DNA of 16,622 bases from Oscillospiraceae bacterium (GTDB lineage: Bacteria > Bacillota_A > Clostridia > Oscillospirales > CAG-272): contig SVSO01000044.1 of the NCBI GenBank assembly GCA_015064195.1, positions 1 to 16,622 of the forward strand. Direction: 5' to 3'. Positions 7,005-14,667 of this stretch are shown one piece after another. The notes beneath the pieces were generated by a model. The model was not told the origin of the DNA, made no database searches, and saw only the letters and a program-made list of their open reading frames with translations. Every line of letters starts with the position of its first letter. The stretch's first letter is position 1. Made by a program: the position numbers and the translations under genes.

Positions 7005-8404
7005 AATACATCGTTTTTGCAAAAGTGGTGAAGGGCGAGCTGTCGCCCTTCGATGAAGCGGCACTGGAATGTGCGCTCCGACTGCGGGAAGTCTCGCCGG
7101 GGGAGCTGATTCTCGCATCCATGGCGCCGGAGAGTGCCGCCGATGCCCTGCGTGCCCTGACACGGCTGGGCATCGACCGGACGGTTCTGCTGACCGATCC
7201 TGCCTTCGCCGGCTCGGACACCGCCTGCACCTCGCTGGTGCTGGCACAAGCCGCGAAGGGATTCCTCGGCATTGAGCGGGAGTATCTCATCCTGTGCGGC
7301 CGTCAGAGCATGGACGGCGACACGGCGCAGGTTGGCGTATCCGTGGCCGCAAGGCTTGGAATTCCCGCCCACACCAACGTGATGGCATTTGACGGCGCAG
7401 GATGCACCACGCGCATGGGCGGGGAGGAGCTGAAATTGCCCGCCCTCGTCACCGTGGAGCGCATCGCCGTCCTGCGAAGACCGTCCATGCGCGCACGTCC
7501 CCGGGACATCGAGCGCATGGATGCACGCACGCTTGGCATCGACAAAGAGCGCGTGGGACTCCGCGGCTCGCCGACCAGGGTGCTCCGCTCCTTTGAAAGC
7601 GACCGGGGCCGACGGTTCTGTAAATTCCTCACCCCCGATGCGCTGGCAGAAAAGCTGGCAGAGCTGATGCATACGCCCCGCGCGGCGGCTGAAACGGAGG
7701 AATCCGAGGCAAAGCTGCCGGAAATTTTCGCTGTGGGGGAGGATGTGGCGGCCATCGCGGGACGGATCGCCCATCATGTCACCGTCCTACCGCGCATGAG
7801 TGCCGACGAATATGTGTCGATGTTTCGCGATGATCCGCCGGAGGTGCTGCTGTTTCCCGCCGATCTGTGGGGACGGCGGACGGCTCCCGAGGTGGCGACG
7901 CGGCTCGCAGCCGGTCTGTGCGCCGACTGCACGCGGCTGGAAACGGACGGGACACGCCTGCAGATGTACCGGCCTGCGCTGGGCGGACGGGTGACGGCCA
8001 TGATCGAGTGCCGCACCAAGCCGCAGATGGCCACGGTGCGCACGGTGAGCGAAAGCGCAGATGTCATCGTCTCCTGCGGCTTCGGCGTGAGAGGCGGGAT
8101 CGCGGCGGCGCAGACGCTGGCGGATCGGCTGGGCGCGCAGATGGGAGCGTCGCGGAAGCTGGTGGACGGCGGTTTTGCGCCATATGAGCAGCAGGTGGGC
8201 ATCACCGGCCGCACGGTCGCACCGAAGATCTACCTGGCGCTTGGCATTTCCGGCGCGGTTCACCACACCGCCGCCATCGAAGGAAGCGGCTTCATCCTCG
8301 CCGTCAACCCGGACAAAAACGCGCAGATTTTCGATTTCTGCGATTTCGGATGTGTCTCGGACGCTGAAGCATTTTTTCATGCCGCGGAGAGTGCCAAATT
8401 TTGA
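7001..8404 (+). CDS. Fused electron transfer flavoprotein EtfB-EtfA, compact form
   Basis: A 467-residue single chain with EtfB at about residues 1-225, a polar linker near 225-240 (HTPRAAAETEESEAKL) and EtfA from about 240 to the end. EtfB markers are CGRQSMDG106DTAQVG and LGIDKERVGLRGSPTRV, which bind AMP or the second FAD. EtfA markers are ADCTRLE, the MATVRT run and the FAD domain GASRKLVDGGFAPYEQ, Q398VGITGRTVAPKIYLALGISGA and ILAVNPDKNAQIFDFCDFG. It should shuttle electrons from the flavin/Fe-S dehydrogenase encoded at the cluster start to a further acceptor. ETF subunits are usually separate and together well over 550 residues. Here the EtfB N-terminal loop and the EtfA segment between MATVR and the FAD domain are much shortened. 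It overlaps the FGGY kinase by 4 bases and is last in the cluster. Confidence 0.92.
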   Translation: MKYIVFAKVVKGELSPFDEAALECALRLREVSPGELILASMAPESAADALRALTRLGIDRTVLLTDPAFAGSDTACTSLVLAQAAKGFLGIEREYLILCGRQSMDGDTAQVGVSVAARLGIPAHTNVMAFDGAGCTTRMGGEELKLPALVTVERIAVLRRPSMRARPRDIERMDARTLGIDKERVGLRGSPTRVLRSFESDRGRRFCKFLTPDALAEKLAELMHTPRAAAETEESEAKLPEIFAVGEDVAAIAGRIAHHVTVLPRMSADEYVSMFRDDPPEVLLFPADLWGRRTAPEVATRLAAGLCADCTRLETDGTRLQMYRPALGGRVTAMIECRTKPQMATVRTVSESADVIVSCGFGVRGGIAAAQTLADRLGAQMGASRKLVDGGFAPYEQQVGITGRTVAPKIYLALGISGAVHHTAAIEGSGFILAVNPDKNAQIFDFCDFGCVSDAEAFFHAAESAKF

Positions 8405-8419
8405 TACCGAAATTTGGTA
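8392..8419 (+). other. Hairpin across the end of the ETF gene
   Basis: CCAAATTT (8394-8401) pairs with AAATTTGG (8410-8417), extendable by two pairs including one G-U, with an 8-base loop containing the last bases of the stop codon. There is no U-tract, so it is not a standard intrinsic terminator. It may mark the 3' end or stability of the cluster transcript, or be a site on DNA. Confidence 0.35.
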
Positions 8420-8503
8420 ATTCTGCACAATCCAATAAATGGAAACTATGGGAATGACCGGAGTTTATGGAATATAATCAAAATAAAAGAAAATTATATG
8501 ACA

Positions 8504-8593
8504 CAGTGCACTGAAAAAATCAAAAAAAAATCATCATTTTTGATAACTTTTTTTTAAAAACCTATTGCATTTTCAAAAAAAGTGTGCTATAAT
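8504..8593 (+). promoter_or_regulatory. Strong promoter with A/T-rich upstream region for the surface-protein gene
   Basis: TTGCAT (8565-8570), 17-bp spacer and TATAAT (8588-8593) form a good sigma-A promoter, leaving a leader of about 55 bases before the ATG at 8655. Upstream lie A/T tracts (8522-8560) that could act as an UP element, an 11-mer GAAAAAATCAA (8513-8523) also present inverted in the araC-type operator region, and the palindrome CAGTGCACTG (8504-8513). The remainder of the gap from 8405 shows nothing else I can name. Confidence 0.75.
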
Positions 8594-8654
8594 ATATCAC
8601 GGATATGTGAGATACATATACCAAAATAAAATCATTTCGAAAGGGTTTTTAATC

Positions 8655-9467
8655 ATGAGAAGACTTACCTCTTTTGCACTTGCAGCTCTGCTTGCAACCG
8701 CTCTGGGCGTATCCGCTTCTGCTCTTGAATTCAAGGCAGCTTCCGGTACCGCTACCATCGACGGCGTTATGGATGATTGCTACCTCGCAGCTGAAGAGAT
8801 CGCTGTTAAGTATCAGTCCTCCGGCACCACCGGTGACGGCAAGACCTTCGCTTCCGCATACTGCGTATGGGATGCAGACAACATCTACGTTCTGTTCGAC
8901 GTAACTGACCCGGTTCTCTCTGAGTACCACCACACCACCACCTTCTGGTATTCTGACTCCGTTGAGTTCTTCCTCGACCTGACCAACACCAACGACGGTA
9001 CTGACATCACCACCATCAACGCTGGTCAGTACACTGCAGCTGCAGACCTTCCCGGCAAGGACAACACCATCTGGAACGGCCGCGGCGGTCACTGGGATGC
9101 AAACGTAGCTAACGCTAAGTGGGAAGCAAAGAAGACCGATAAGGGCTACATCACTGAGATGCAGATTCCGTGGGGCGCTGACTACACTCCTAAGGCTGGC
9201 GCTAAGGTCGGTGTTGTATTCCACATCAACTCCGATGAGGACGGCGTAGTTGAGTCCCGTGAGGGCGAGTACTTCGCTAACCCTGATCTTGACCAGTCCC
9301 AGGCTTGGTCCAAGGTTGCTAACTTCGACAGCCTCGTACTTACCGACGCTGTATACGTTCCGCCGGTAGAAGAGTCCGCTACCACCGCTGATGCAGGCGT
9401 TATCGCAGCTCTCGCAGCTCTCGCTTCCACCGGCGCAGCAGCTCTCTCCCTCAAGAAGAGAAAGTAA
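8655..9467 (+). CDS. Secreted CBM9-like surface protein with C-terminal membrane anchor
   Basis: A 270-residue protein. Residues 1 to about 23 form a signal peptide (MRRLTSFALAALLATALGVSASA). The main domain, about residues 26-230, resembles family 9 carbohydrate-binding (CBM9/DOMON-like) modules: an ATIDGVMDDCY start, an AYCVWDADNIYVLFDVTD strand pair, WYSDSVEFFLDL and a late VVFHINSDED strand. The C-terminus is a spacer, a hydrophobic helix (VIAALAALASTGAAALSL) and KKRK, like a sortase-type tail but without LPXTG. Likely role: binding glycans or a heme-like ligand at the cell surface. The start follows AAAGGG with a long spacing; an upstream in-frame TTG at 8565 lies on the -35 box and is rejected. 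Codons favour GCT, GCA, GTA, GGT and AAC, unlike the GCC/GCG-rich neighbours, which suggests very high expression. It is a single-gene unit. Confidence 0.85.
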   Translation: MRRLTSFALAALLATALGVSASALEFKAASGTATIDGVMDDCYLAAEEIAVKYQSSGTTGDGKTFASAYCVWDADNIYVLFDVTDPVLSEYHHTTTFWYSDSVEFFLDLTNTNDGTDITTINAGQYTAAADLPGKDNTIWNGRGGHWDANVANAKWEAKKTDKGYITEMQIPWGADYTPKAGAKVGVVFHINSDEDGVVESREGEYFANPDLDQSQAWSKVANFDSLVLTDAVYVPPVEESATTADAGVIAALAALASTGAAALSLKKRK

Positions 9468-9484
9468 TTCTTAATTGAATTCAA

Positions 9485-9515
9485 AAAAAGAGTCGCCTTA
9501 TGGCGACTCTTTTTT
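9485..9515 (+). terminator. Intrinsic terminator, probably bidirectional
   Basis: Stem AAAAAGAGTCGCC (9485-9497) pairs with GGCGACTCTTTTT (9502-9514) around a TTAT loop and ends in a T-run. It terminates the surface-protein gene; the matching A-run at the left lets it work for minus-strand transcripts too. Confidence 0.93.
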
Positions 9516-9527
9516 GCGCGAATCGGC

Positions 9528-9554
9528 AAAAATCGGGCATCCCGAAGGATGCCC
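9528..9554 (-). terminator. Intrinsic terminator of the minus-strand oxidoreductase gene
   Basis: Read on the minus strand, GGGCATCC and GGATGCCC (9547-9554 and 9535-9542) form an 8-bp stem with a 4-base loop, followed by GATTTTT. It starts a few bases after the stop codon at 9561-9563. Confidence 0.85.
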
Positions 9555-9560
9555 GTGCTT

Positions 9561-10799
9561 TTATATCAGTGCGCCGTGATCGGTGAGGATGTTCTGCAGC
9601 CGCGTCACATCGATGTCGGTGGCCGCCGCATCCGCTTTGCGCATGAGGGATGCCGCCGCACCTGCCGCTTCGCCGATGCAGCTGGTGATGGGCATGATGC
9701 GCAGGGAGCTGTGCGCCTCGTGTGTGGAGGAGATGGGTCTACCGGCCACAAGCAGATTGTCTGCGCCAACGGGAATGAGGGCGCGGTAGGGGATGGTGTA
9801 GTAGTCATTCTCCGGAACGGGGCAGTGATAGGTGCCCGTACCGGCGGGATTGTGGATGTCGATCTCATAGGTGGCGCGGGCGATGCGGTCGTCATGCTTG
9901 ACGGCACCGGTCACGTCCTCGGTCTTGATCACATAATGTCCCACAATGCGGCGGGATTCGCGGATGCCGATCTCACCGGCACTGGCCACGATGTCCGCAT
10001 CCTCGAAGCCGGCCACGTTTTTCTTCAGGAAATCCAGCATTTCAAACATCTGCTCGCGTGCGATCATTTCGCTCTCGGACACATCATAAACGCTGACGGG
10101 ATTTTTGCCCACGATCCGCGTGGTGTTGAAATGCATGATGTTGTAGATGGGATAGCGGAAGACCAGGATATCCTCGCGGGGATTTTTGATGAGCCCCTTC
10201 TCGCGGAATTCCTTGTAGAGCGCATTGGCGGCCTTTCGGTCATATTTCGACCAGTCCACGTTGGTCATGCGGAAGTTGAGGGTCATGGGCTGGCAGAGTC
10301 CGTCAGACTCGCGGCCAAGCTCATACTCCAGCCCCGCAAATGCGGTCAGGTCAGCGTCGCCGGTGGCATCGATGAACACGGGCGCGGTGACTTTGATGTT
10401 GCCCTCGCAGGTGGAAATGGTGATGGACTTGATGATCCGGCCGTCCCGCTCAACCTCAGACAGCAGCGAATGGAACAGCACCTTTACCCCCGCCTCCCGC
10501 ACCATGCGGTCGAGGATGAGCTTCATGTATTCCTCCTTGTAAGCGGTGGACGTGTCGTTCACCGTGCCGCCGATGGCCGCCATTCTCCGCAGAAATTCCG
10601 CGAACAGGCCCGCATTGGCAGGTGCACCGGAGCCGCGCTCCCGGTATGACATGAAGGGGAACACGAGGCCGGAGGTGGCCATGCCGCCGAGAAAGCCGCA
10701 TTTTTCCACGATGAGCACCTTCATGCCCTCACGCGCCGCCGAAACCGCCGCGAATACGCCGGCAAGACCGCCGCCGGCAATTACGATATCAAATTCCAT
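9561..10799 (-). CDS. FAD-dependent oxidoreductase (FAD_oxidored family)
   Basis: A 412-residue flavoprotein. The N-terminal Rossmann motif is IVIAG9GGLAG14, followed by VLIVEKCGFLGGMAT, the glycine-rich stretch of FAD_oxidored (PF12831-type) proteins. FIDATGDADLTAFAG sits mid-protein, and a C-terminal FAD-contact region reads LLVAGRPISSTHEAHSSLRIMPITSCIGEAAGAAAS. No signal peptide is seen, so it is cytoplasmic. Members oxidise or reduce varied, mostly unknown substrates, often linked to carbohydrate use. The ribosome site GGGAGG lies about 6 bases before the ATG. It is transcribed divergently from an AraC-type regulator, with repeats that look like that regulator's sites just upstream of its -35 box, so it is probably that regulator's target. 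A specific substrate cannot be assigned. Confidence 0.9.
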   Translation of the reverse strand: MEFDIVIAGGGLAGVFAAVSAAREGMKVLIVEKCGFLGGMATSGLVFPFMSYRERGSGAPANAGLFAEFLRRMAAIGGTVNDTSTAYKEEYMKLILDRMVREAGVKVLFHSLLSEVERDGRIIKSITISTCEGNIKVTAPVFIDATGDADLTAFAGLEYELGRESDGLCQPMTLNFRMTNVDWSKYDRKAANALYKEFREKGLIKNPREDILVFRYPIYNIMHFNTTRIVGKNPVSVYDVSESEMIAREQMFEMLDFLKKNVAGFEDADIVASAGEIGIRESRRIVGHYVIKTEDVTGAVKHDDRIARATYEIDIHNPAGTGTYHCPVPENDYYTIPYRALIPVGADNLLVAGRPISSTHEAHSSLRIMPITSCIGEAAGAAASLMRKADAAATDIDVTRLQNILTDHGALI

Positions 10800-10832
10800 A
10801 AGAAACCTCCCGAAAATTAGATTTGCAACTTT

Positions 10833-10861
10833 ATTATACTACGAAAAGCACGGTTTGTCTG
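10833..10861 (-). promoter_or_regulatory. Promoter of the minus-strand oxidoreductase gene
   Basis: On the minus strand: CAGACA (10861-10856), 17 bp, TATAAT (10838-10833). The -10 is perfect and the -35 keeps only the GACA part, as expected for a promoter that needs an activator. Direct repeats begin two bases upstream. Confidence 0.7.
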
Positions 10862-10862
10862 C

Positions 10863-10912
10863 GAAAAATCAAGTCAGGAACCGGAAAAATCAAACTTCTT
10901 ATTGATTTTTTC
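10863..10912. promoter_or_regulatory. Probable AraC-type operator: two direct and one inverted copy of GAAAAATCAA
   Basis: GAAAAATCAA occurs at 10863-10872 and 10884-10893, exactly 21 bp apart (two helical turns), and inverted with one extra base as TTGATTTTTTC at 10902-10912. The direct pair abuts the weak -35 of the oxidoreductase gene, the usual place for AraC activation. The inverted copy covers the -35 of the regulator's own promoter, suggesting autorepression. Confidence 0.6.
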
Positions 10913-10930
10913 GCGCAGATATGGTACAAT
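10902..10930 (+). promoter_or_regulatory. Promoter of the AraC-family regulator gene
   Basis: TTGATT (10902-10907), 17-bp spacer, TACAAT (10925-10930). It is followed within a short leader by the very strong ribosome site GGAGGTGA (10937-10944). Confidence 0.75.
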
Positions 10931-10948
10931 AATAATGGAGGTGACGGC

Positions 10949-11842
10949 ATGATCCGATTTGAAGATTCCCGGCCGGAAATGCGCATGGCATTCCGCACGA
11001 TTTTGAGAAAATACGCCGCCGGTGTGGAGCATCACAAAATCTCCATGACTTATCGGCTGCTGGTGCTGCTCCGGGGCAGCTTTCTCCTGCGCTGTGACGG
11101 CAGTGAGGAGCAGTGTCAGGAGGGCGACATCATCTTCATGCCGCCGCATACGGATTATACCACCGTGTTCGGCGGAGATTCTCAGTTTTTGAATATCTTT
11201 TTCGATTTCTTTCCCCGGACGACAGTGCCGGAGACAATGCCGCTCGGGGCGCAGTATTTTGTTATGGTGGATTATGAGCCGATCTGCCCGGAACGATTTG
11301 CCGAAAAGCTGACCTTCGAGGATGTGCCGGAGTTCAACGCAACCTTCGTCATGCGCGGCCTTCCCGATACGTTGGAAAAATGCCGGGAGCTGTATGATCT
11401 GTATCACAGCGATAAGCTGTGCGCCAAGCTGCGTCGGAATGCAAAGCTTGCCGAGCTGCTGGCGGATATTGCAGATTGCGCCGGACAGCCTCATTGCTCC
11501 TCCAGCCTTGCCACTGCGCGCACCATCATCAGCTACATCAATGCGCATTACAACGAGCGGCTGACCTGCAGGAGCGTTGCAGAGCATTTCGCCTATCATC
11601 CGAACTATGTCAACCGCATCGTCCGCGAGCTGACCGGATATTCGCTTCACGATACCATCATCCGGGTGAAGATCCGCCATGCGGACGAGCTGCTTCTCGA
11701 CTCGGATATGTCCATCACCGATATCGCTTATTTTCTCGCATTCCACGATTCCAGCCACTTTTCCAGCGTCTATCAGGCGCACACGGGTATGAAGCCGTCC
11801 GAGCGGCGGCGGATGTCGGCGGAGATCCGGAGCGGTCTGTAA
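10949..11842 (+). CDS. AraC-family transcriptional regulator with N-terminal cupin sensor
   Basis: A 297-residue regulator. Residues about 30-100 are a cupin-like ligand domain (YRLLVLLRGSFLLRCDG through EGDIIFMPPHTDYTT). Residues about 195-290 contain the two helix-turn-helix motifs of the AraC C-terminus, including LTCRSVAEHFAYHPNYVNRIVRELTG and MSITDIAYFLAFHDSSHFSSVYQAHTGMKPSERR. The start at 10949 is chosen because GGAGGTGA lies 4-11 bases upstream; the frame remains open to 10823, but that extension crosses the promoter. It likely senses a carbohydrate and controls the divergent oxidoreductase gene and itself. The rhomboid-like gene follows 12 bases after the stop and may be cotranscribed. 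The ligand is unknown. Confidence 0.93.
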   Translation: MIRFEDSRPEMRMAFRTILRKYAAGVEHHKISMTYRLLVLLRGSFLLRCDGSEEQCQEGDIIFMPPHTDYTTVFGGDSQFLNIFFDFFPRTTVPETMPLGAQYFVMVDYEPICPERFAEKLTFEDVPEFNATFVMRGLPDTLEKCRELYDLYHSDKLCAKLRRNAKLAELLADIADCAGQPHCSSSLATARTIISYINAHYNERLTCRSVAEHFAYHPNYVNRIVRELTGYSLHDTIIRVKIRHADELLLDSDMSITDIAYFLAFHDSSHFSSVYQAHTGMKPSERRRMSAEIRSGL

Positions 11843-11854
11843 AGGAGAGATTTC

Positions 11855-12514
11855 ATGTACTATCGTCAGGGCTTACTTGACAAATTGGAGAAAAAATGCG
11901 GCTGGCTGGCCATCCGCAATCTGATGCTCATTCTGGTGGGCGCAATGGCCATCGTATTTATCATGGACCGGATGCTCATGCCCATGACCGGCGTGAGCCT
12001 CGCCTATACGCTGAATTTCGACCGCGCCGCCATTCTGTCGGGGCAGGTGTGGCGCATCTTCACCTTCCTGTTCCTGCCGCCGGAGTATAATCTGCTCTTT
12101 CTGGTCATCCTGCTCTATCTCTACTACCTCATCGGCACGACGCTGGAGAATCAGTGGGGCGCATTCGGCTTTACGGTGTACTATCTGCTGGGCGTCGTGG
12201 GCGCGATCATCTCCGGCTTCATCACCGGCTATGCCACCAACGAATACCTCAACCTGTCCCTCATGTTCGCCTTCGCCATGCTCAATCCCAACTTCGAGCT
12301 GCTGCTGTTCTTTTTCATCCCGGTGAAGATGAAATGGCTGGCACTCATCGATGCTGTCGGATTTGTGCTGCTGTTCGTGCTGGAATCATGGGCGGGCCGG
12401 CTTTCGCTGATCTTCGCGGTCATCAATGTGTTCATCTTCTTCACGCCGCATTTTATCGACTGGGTGAAATCCCTGTGGCGGCGGTGGAAATGGAGACAGA
12501 ACTTTAAAAAGTAA
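11855..12514 (+). CDS. Rhomboid-fold membrane protein, probable pseudoprotease
   Basis: A 219-residue integral membrane protein with about five or six hydrophobic segments from residue 20 to 200 and a basic C-terminal tail (WRRWKWRQNFKK). Rhomboid-like features are GQVWRIFTFLFLPP before the second helix, LENQWGAFGFTVYYLLGVVGAI, and LNPNFELLLFFFIPVKMKWLA after the helix that carries the active site in true rhomboids. In that helix the GxSG motif is replaced by N133-L-S135-L136, and the last helix (LIFAVINVFIFF) shows no catalytic histidine. It is therefore probably not a protease; inactive rhomboid-fold proteins can act as membrane-protein binding or quality-control factors, which is inference here. 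The ribosome site AAAGGAG overlaps the regulator's stop codon. A terminator follows at once. Confidence 0.75.
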   Translation: MYYRQGLLDKLEKKCGWLAIRNLMLILVGAMAIVFIMDRMLMPMTGVSLAYTLNFDRAAILSGQVWRIFTFLFLPPEYNLLFLVILLYLYYLIGTTLENQWGAFGFTVYYLLGVVGAIISGFITGYATNEYLNLSLMFAFAMLNPNFELLLFFFIPVKMKWLALIDAVGFVLLFVLESWAGRLSLIFAVINVFIFFTPHFIDWVKSLWRRWKWRQNFKK

Positions 12515-12523
12515 AAAATTCAC

Positions 12524-12560
12524 AGACGGGGAACAAATATTTTGTTTTCCGTCTTTACAT
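12524..12560 (+). terminator. Intrinsic terminator after the rhomboid-like gene
   Basis: A 14-bp stem with two G-U pairs (12524-12537 with 12541-12554, loop TAT), left arm AGACGGGGAACAAA, followed by TTACATTT. Its last base is the first base of the uvrB -35 box, so terminator and promoter abut. Confidence 0.8.
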
Positions 12561-12582
12561 TTAAAAAAATATGTGGTATAAT
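12554..12582 (+). promoter_or_regulatory. uvrB promoter
   Basis: TTTACA (12554-12559), 17-bp spacer with TGTGG before the -10, TATAAT (12577-12582). The leader of about 25 bases has a CGGAGG ribosome site. A full LexA box is not seen. Confidence 0.85.
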
Positions 12583-12614
12583 AAGAACATGATTCGATTT
12601 TTCCGGAGGTATTC

Positions 12615-14597
12615 ATGGACAGATTCAAGCTGCATTCTCCCTATAAGCCCACCGGCGACCAGCCGCAGGCCATCGACCGTCTGAGCGCGGGCGTGGAGGC
12701 GGGCGAGCGGTGTCAGACCCTGCTGGGCGTCACCGGCTCAGGAAAAACCTTCACCATGGCCAACATCATCGCCAACGTGAACCGGCCTACGCTGGTGCTG
12801 GCTCACAATAAAACGCTGGCATCGCAGCTCTGCTCCGAATTCCGGGAGTTTTTTCCCGAAAATGCGGTGGAATATTTCGTCAGCTACTACGATTATTATC
12901 AGCCGGAGGCCTACATTCCCGGCAAGGATATGTACATCGAAAAGGACAGCGCCATCAACGACGAGATCGATATGCTCCGCCATTCCGCCACCAGCGCTCT
13001 GTTCGAGCGGCGGGATGTGATCATCGTCTCCTCCGTCTCCTGCATCTATTCCCTCGGCGATCCGACCGAGTATCAGAGTATGCTCATCGCGCTCCGGCCG
13101 GGCATGGTCATGGAGCGGGACGAGCTGTGCAAGCGGCTCATCTCCATGTCCTACGACCGCAACGATATGAACTTTGCCCGCGATAAATTCCGCGTGCGCG
13201 GCGATGTGGTGGAGATCTTTCCCGCATCTTCCGGCGACAAGGCCATCCGCGTGGAATTTTTCGGCGACGAGATCGAGCGCGTGTCCGAGATCAACACCGT
13301 CACAGGCGAGCTTCTGCGCGTCCTGAACTACGTCTCCATCTTCCCGGCAACGCACTACGCCGTCTCCGATGACCGCCGCGAACAGGCGCTTCGGGAGATC
13401 GAGGACGAGCTGGTGGAGCGCATCGACTTCTTCCGCAGCCAGAATAAGCTGCTGGAGGCACAGCGCATCGAGGAGCGGACACGGTACGATCTGGAAATGC
13501 TGCGGGAGATCGGCTTCTGCTCCGGCGTGGAGAATTATTCCCGCGTCATGGCAGGCCGCGAACCGGGTTCAACACCGTATACGCTGCTGGATTATTTCCC
13601 CAAGGATTTTCTGCTGTTCGTGGACGAGTCCCACGTGACACTGCCGCAGGTCAAGGGCATGAGCGGCGGCGATCGGGCGAGAAAGACCAATCTTGTCGAG
13701 TTCGGTTTCCGCCTCCCCTCAGCTTTCGATAACCGCCCCCTGTTCTTCGATGAATTTGAATCCAAAATCAATCAGGCCATCTTCGTCAGCGCGACCCCGG
13801 CGGAGTATGAGAAAAAGCATTCCACGCAGATCGTGGAGCAGATCATCCGCCCTACGGGACTCCTTGACCCGGAGATCGATGTGCGCCCCGTGGAAGGACA
13901 GATCGATGACCTCATCAGCGAGATCCATGCCCGCACGGAGCGAAACGAGCGGGTGCTGGTGACGACCCTGACCAAGAAAATGGCGGAGGATCTCACCGAA
14001 TATCTGGAAATGAACCTCATCAAGGTCAAATATATCCACCATAAAGTGGAAACCATGGAGCGGAGCGAGATCATCCGCGACCTGCGCCTCGGCGTGTTCG
14101 ACGTGCTGGTGGGCATCAACCTCCTGCGCGAAGGCCTCGATATCCCCGAGGTGTCGCTGGTGGCCATCATCGACGCGGATAAGGAAGGCTTTCTCCGCTC
14201 GGAATCGGCACTCATCCAGACCATCGGCCGCGCCGCACGAAATGCGGACGGCAAGGTCATCATGTATGCGGACAATATCACACCGTCCATGCAGGCCGCC
14301 ATCGATGAGACAAACCGCAGACGGGTGATGCAGATGGCGTATAATAAGGAACACGGCATCACCCCCCAGACCATCAAAAAGAGCGTGCGCGACCTCATCG
14401 AGATCGGCAAAAAGGAGGCAGAGCGCGCACCGGAGCGTAAGCTTAAGCAGGCGCTGACGGATAAGAAGCAGTTGAGCGCAGACGAAAAGGCAAAGCTGAT
14501 CGAGGAATTGACCGCCGAAATGAAGGAATGCTCGAAAAAACTGGAATTCGAGCGCGCCGCATATCTGCGCGATAAGATCAAAGCGCTGCAATCATAA
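12615..14597 (+). CDS. uvrB: Excinuclease ABC subunit UvrB
   Basis: A full-length (660 residues) UvrB, the damage-verifying helicase-like subunit of nucleotide excision repair. Walker A is GVTGSGKT (38-45). The beta-hairpin that clamps DNA contains [13 protein letters not shown] (about 90-102). The Walker B/motif II is D337ESH340. Helicase motifs V and VI are seen in [30 protein letters not shown] and [13 protein letters not shown]. The C-terminal UVR domain ([31 protein letters not shown]) binds UvrC. The start follows CGGAGG by 7 bases. uvrA is next downstream, separated by 370 bases of structured repeat, so the usual uvrBA pair may not be cotranscribed freely here. No missing residues are seen. 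Confidence 0.98.
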   Translation: MDRFKLHSPYKPTGDQPQAIDRLSAGVEAGERCQTLLGVTGSGKTFTMANIIANVNRPTLVLAHNKTLASQLCSEFREFFPENAVEYFVSYYDYYQPEAYIPGKDMYIEKDSAINDEIDMLRHSATSALFERRDVIIVSSVSCIYSLGDPTEYQSMLIALRPGMVMERDELCKRLISMSYDRNDMNFARDKFRVRGDVVEIFPASSGDKAIRVEFFGDEIERVSEINTVTGELLRVLNYVSIFPATHYAVSDDRREQALREIEDELVERIDFFRSQNKLLEAQRIEERTRYDLEMLREIGFCSGVENYSRVMAGREPGSTPYTLLDYFPKDFLLFVDESHVTLPQVKGMSGGDRARKTNLVEFGFRLPSAFDNRPLFFDEFESKINQAIFVSATPAEYEKKHSTQIVEQIIRPTGLLDPEIDVRPVEGQIDDLISEIHARTERNERVLVTTLTKKMAEDLTEYLEMNLIKVKYIHHKVETMERSEIIRDLRLGVFDVLVGINLLREGLDIPEVSLVAIIDADKEGFLRSESALIQTIGRAARNADGKVIMYADNITPSMQAAIDETNRRRVMQMAYNKEHGITPQTIKKSVRDLIEIGKKEAERAPERKLKQALTDKKQLSADEKAKLIEELTAEMKECSKKLEFERAAYLRDKIKALQS

Positions 14598-14667
14598 CAT
14601 CCGATCAAATCATGTTCGCACAACCTCTGCAAACAAGTTTGCAGAGACAGTTGCCGGGGAAGGGGCC

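Noticed and set aside
8565..8654. Upstream TTG start that would extend the surface protein by 30 residues
   Set aside because: The TTG is the -35 box of the promoter and the extension would hide a clear signal peptide starting at 8655.
10823..10948. Upstream start for the AraC-family regulator
   Set aside because: The extension crosses the promoter and operator; a near-perfect GGAGGTGA site lies just before 10949.
12585..12595. Possible LexA/SOS box (GAACATGATTC) at the uvrB start point
   Set aside because: The two half-sites are one base closer than in the Gram-positive GAAC-N4-GTTC box and the right half is imperfect; not enough to call.
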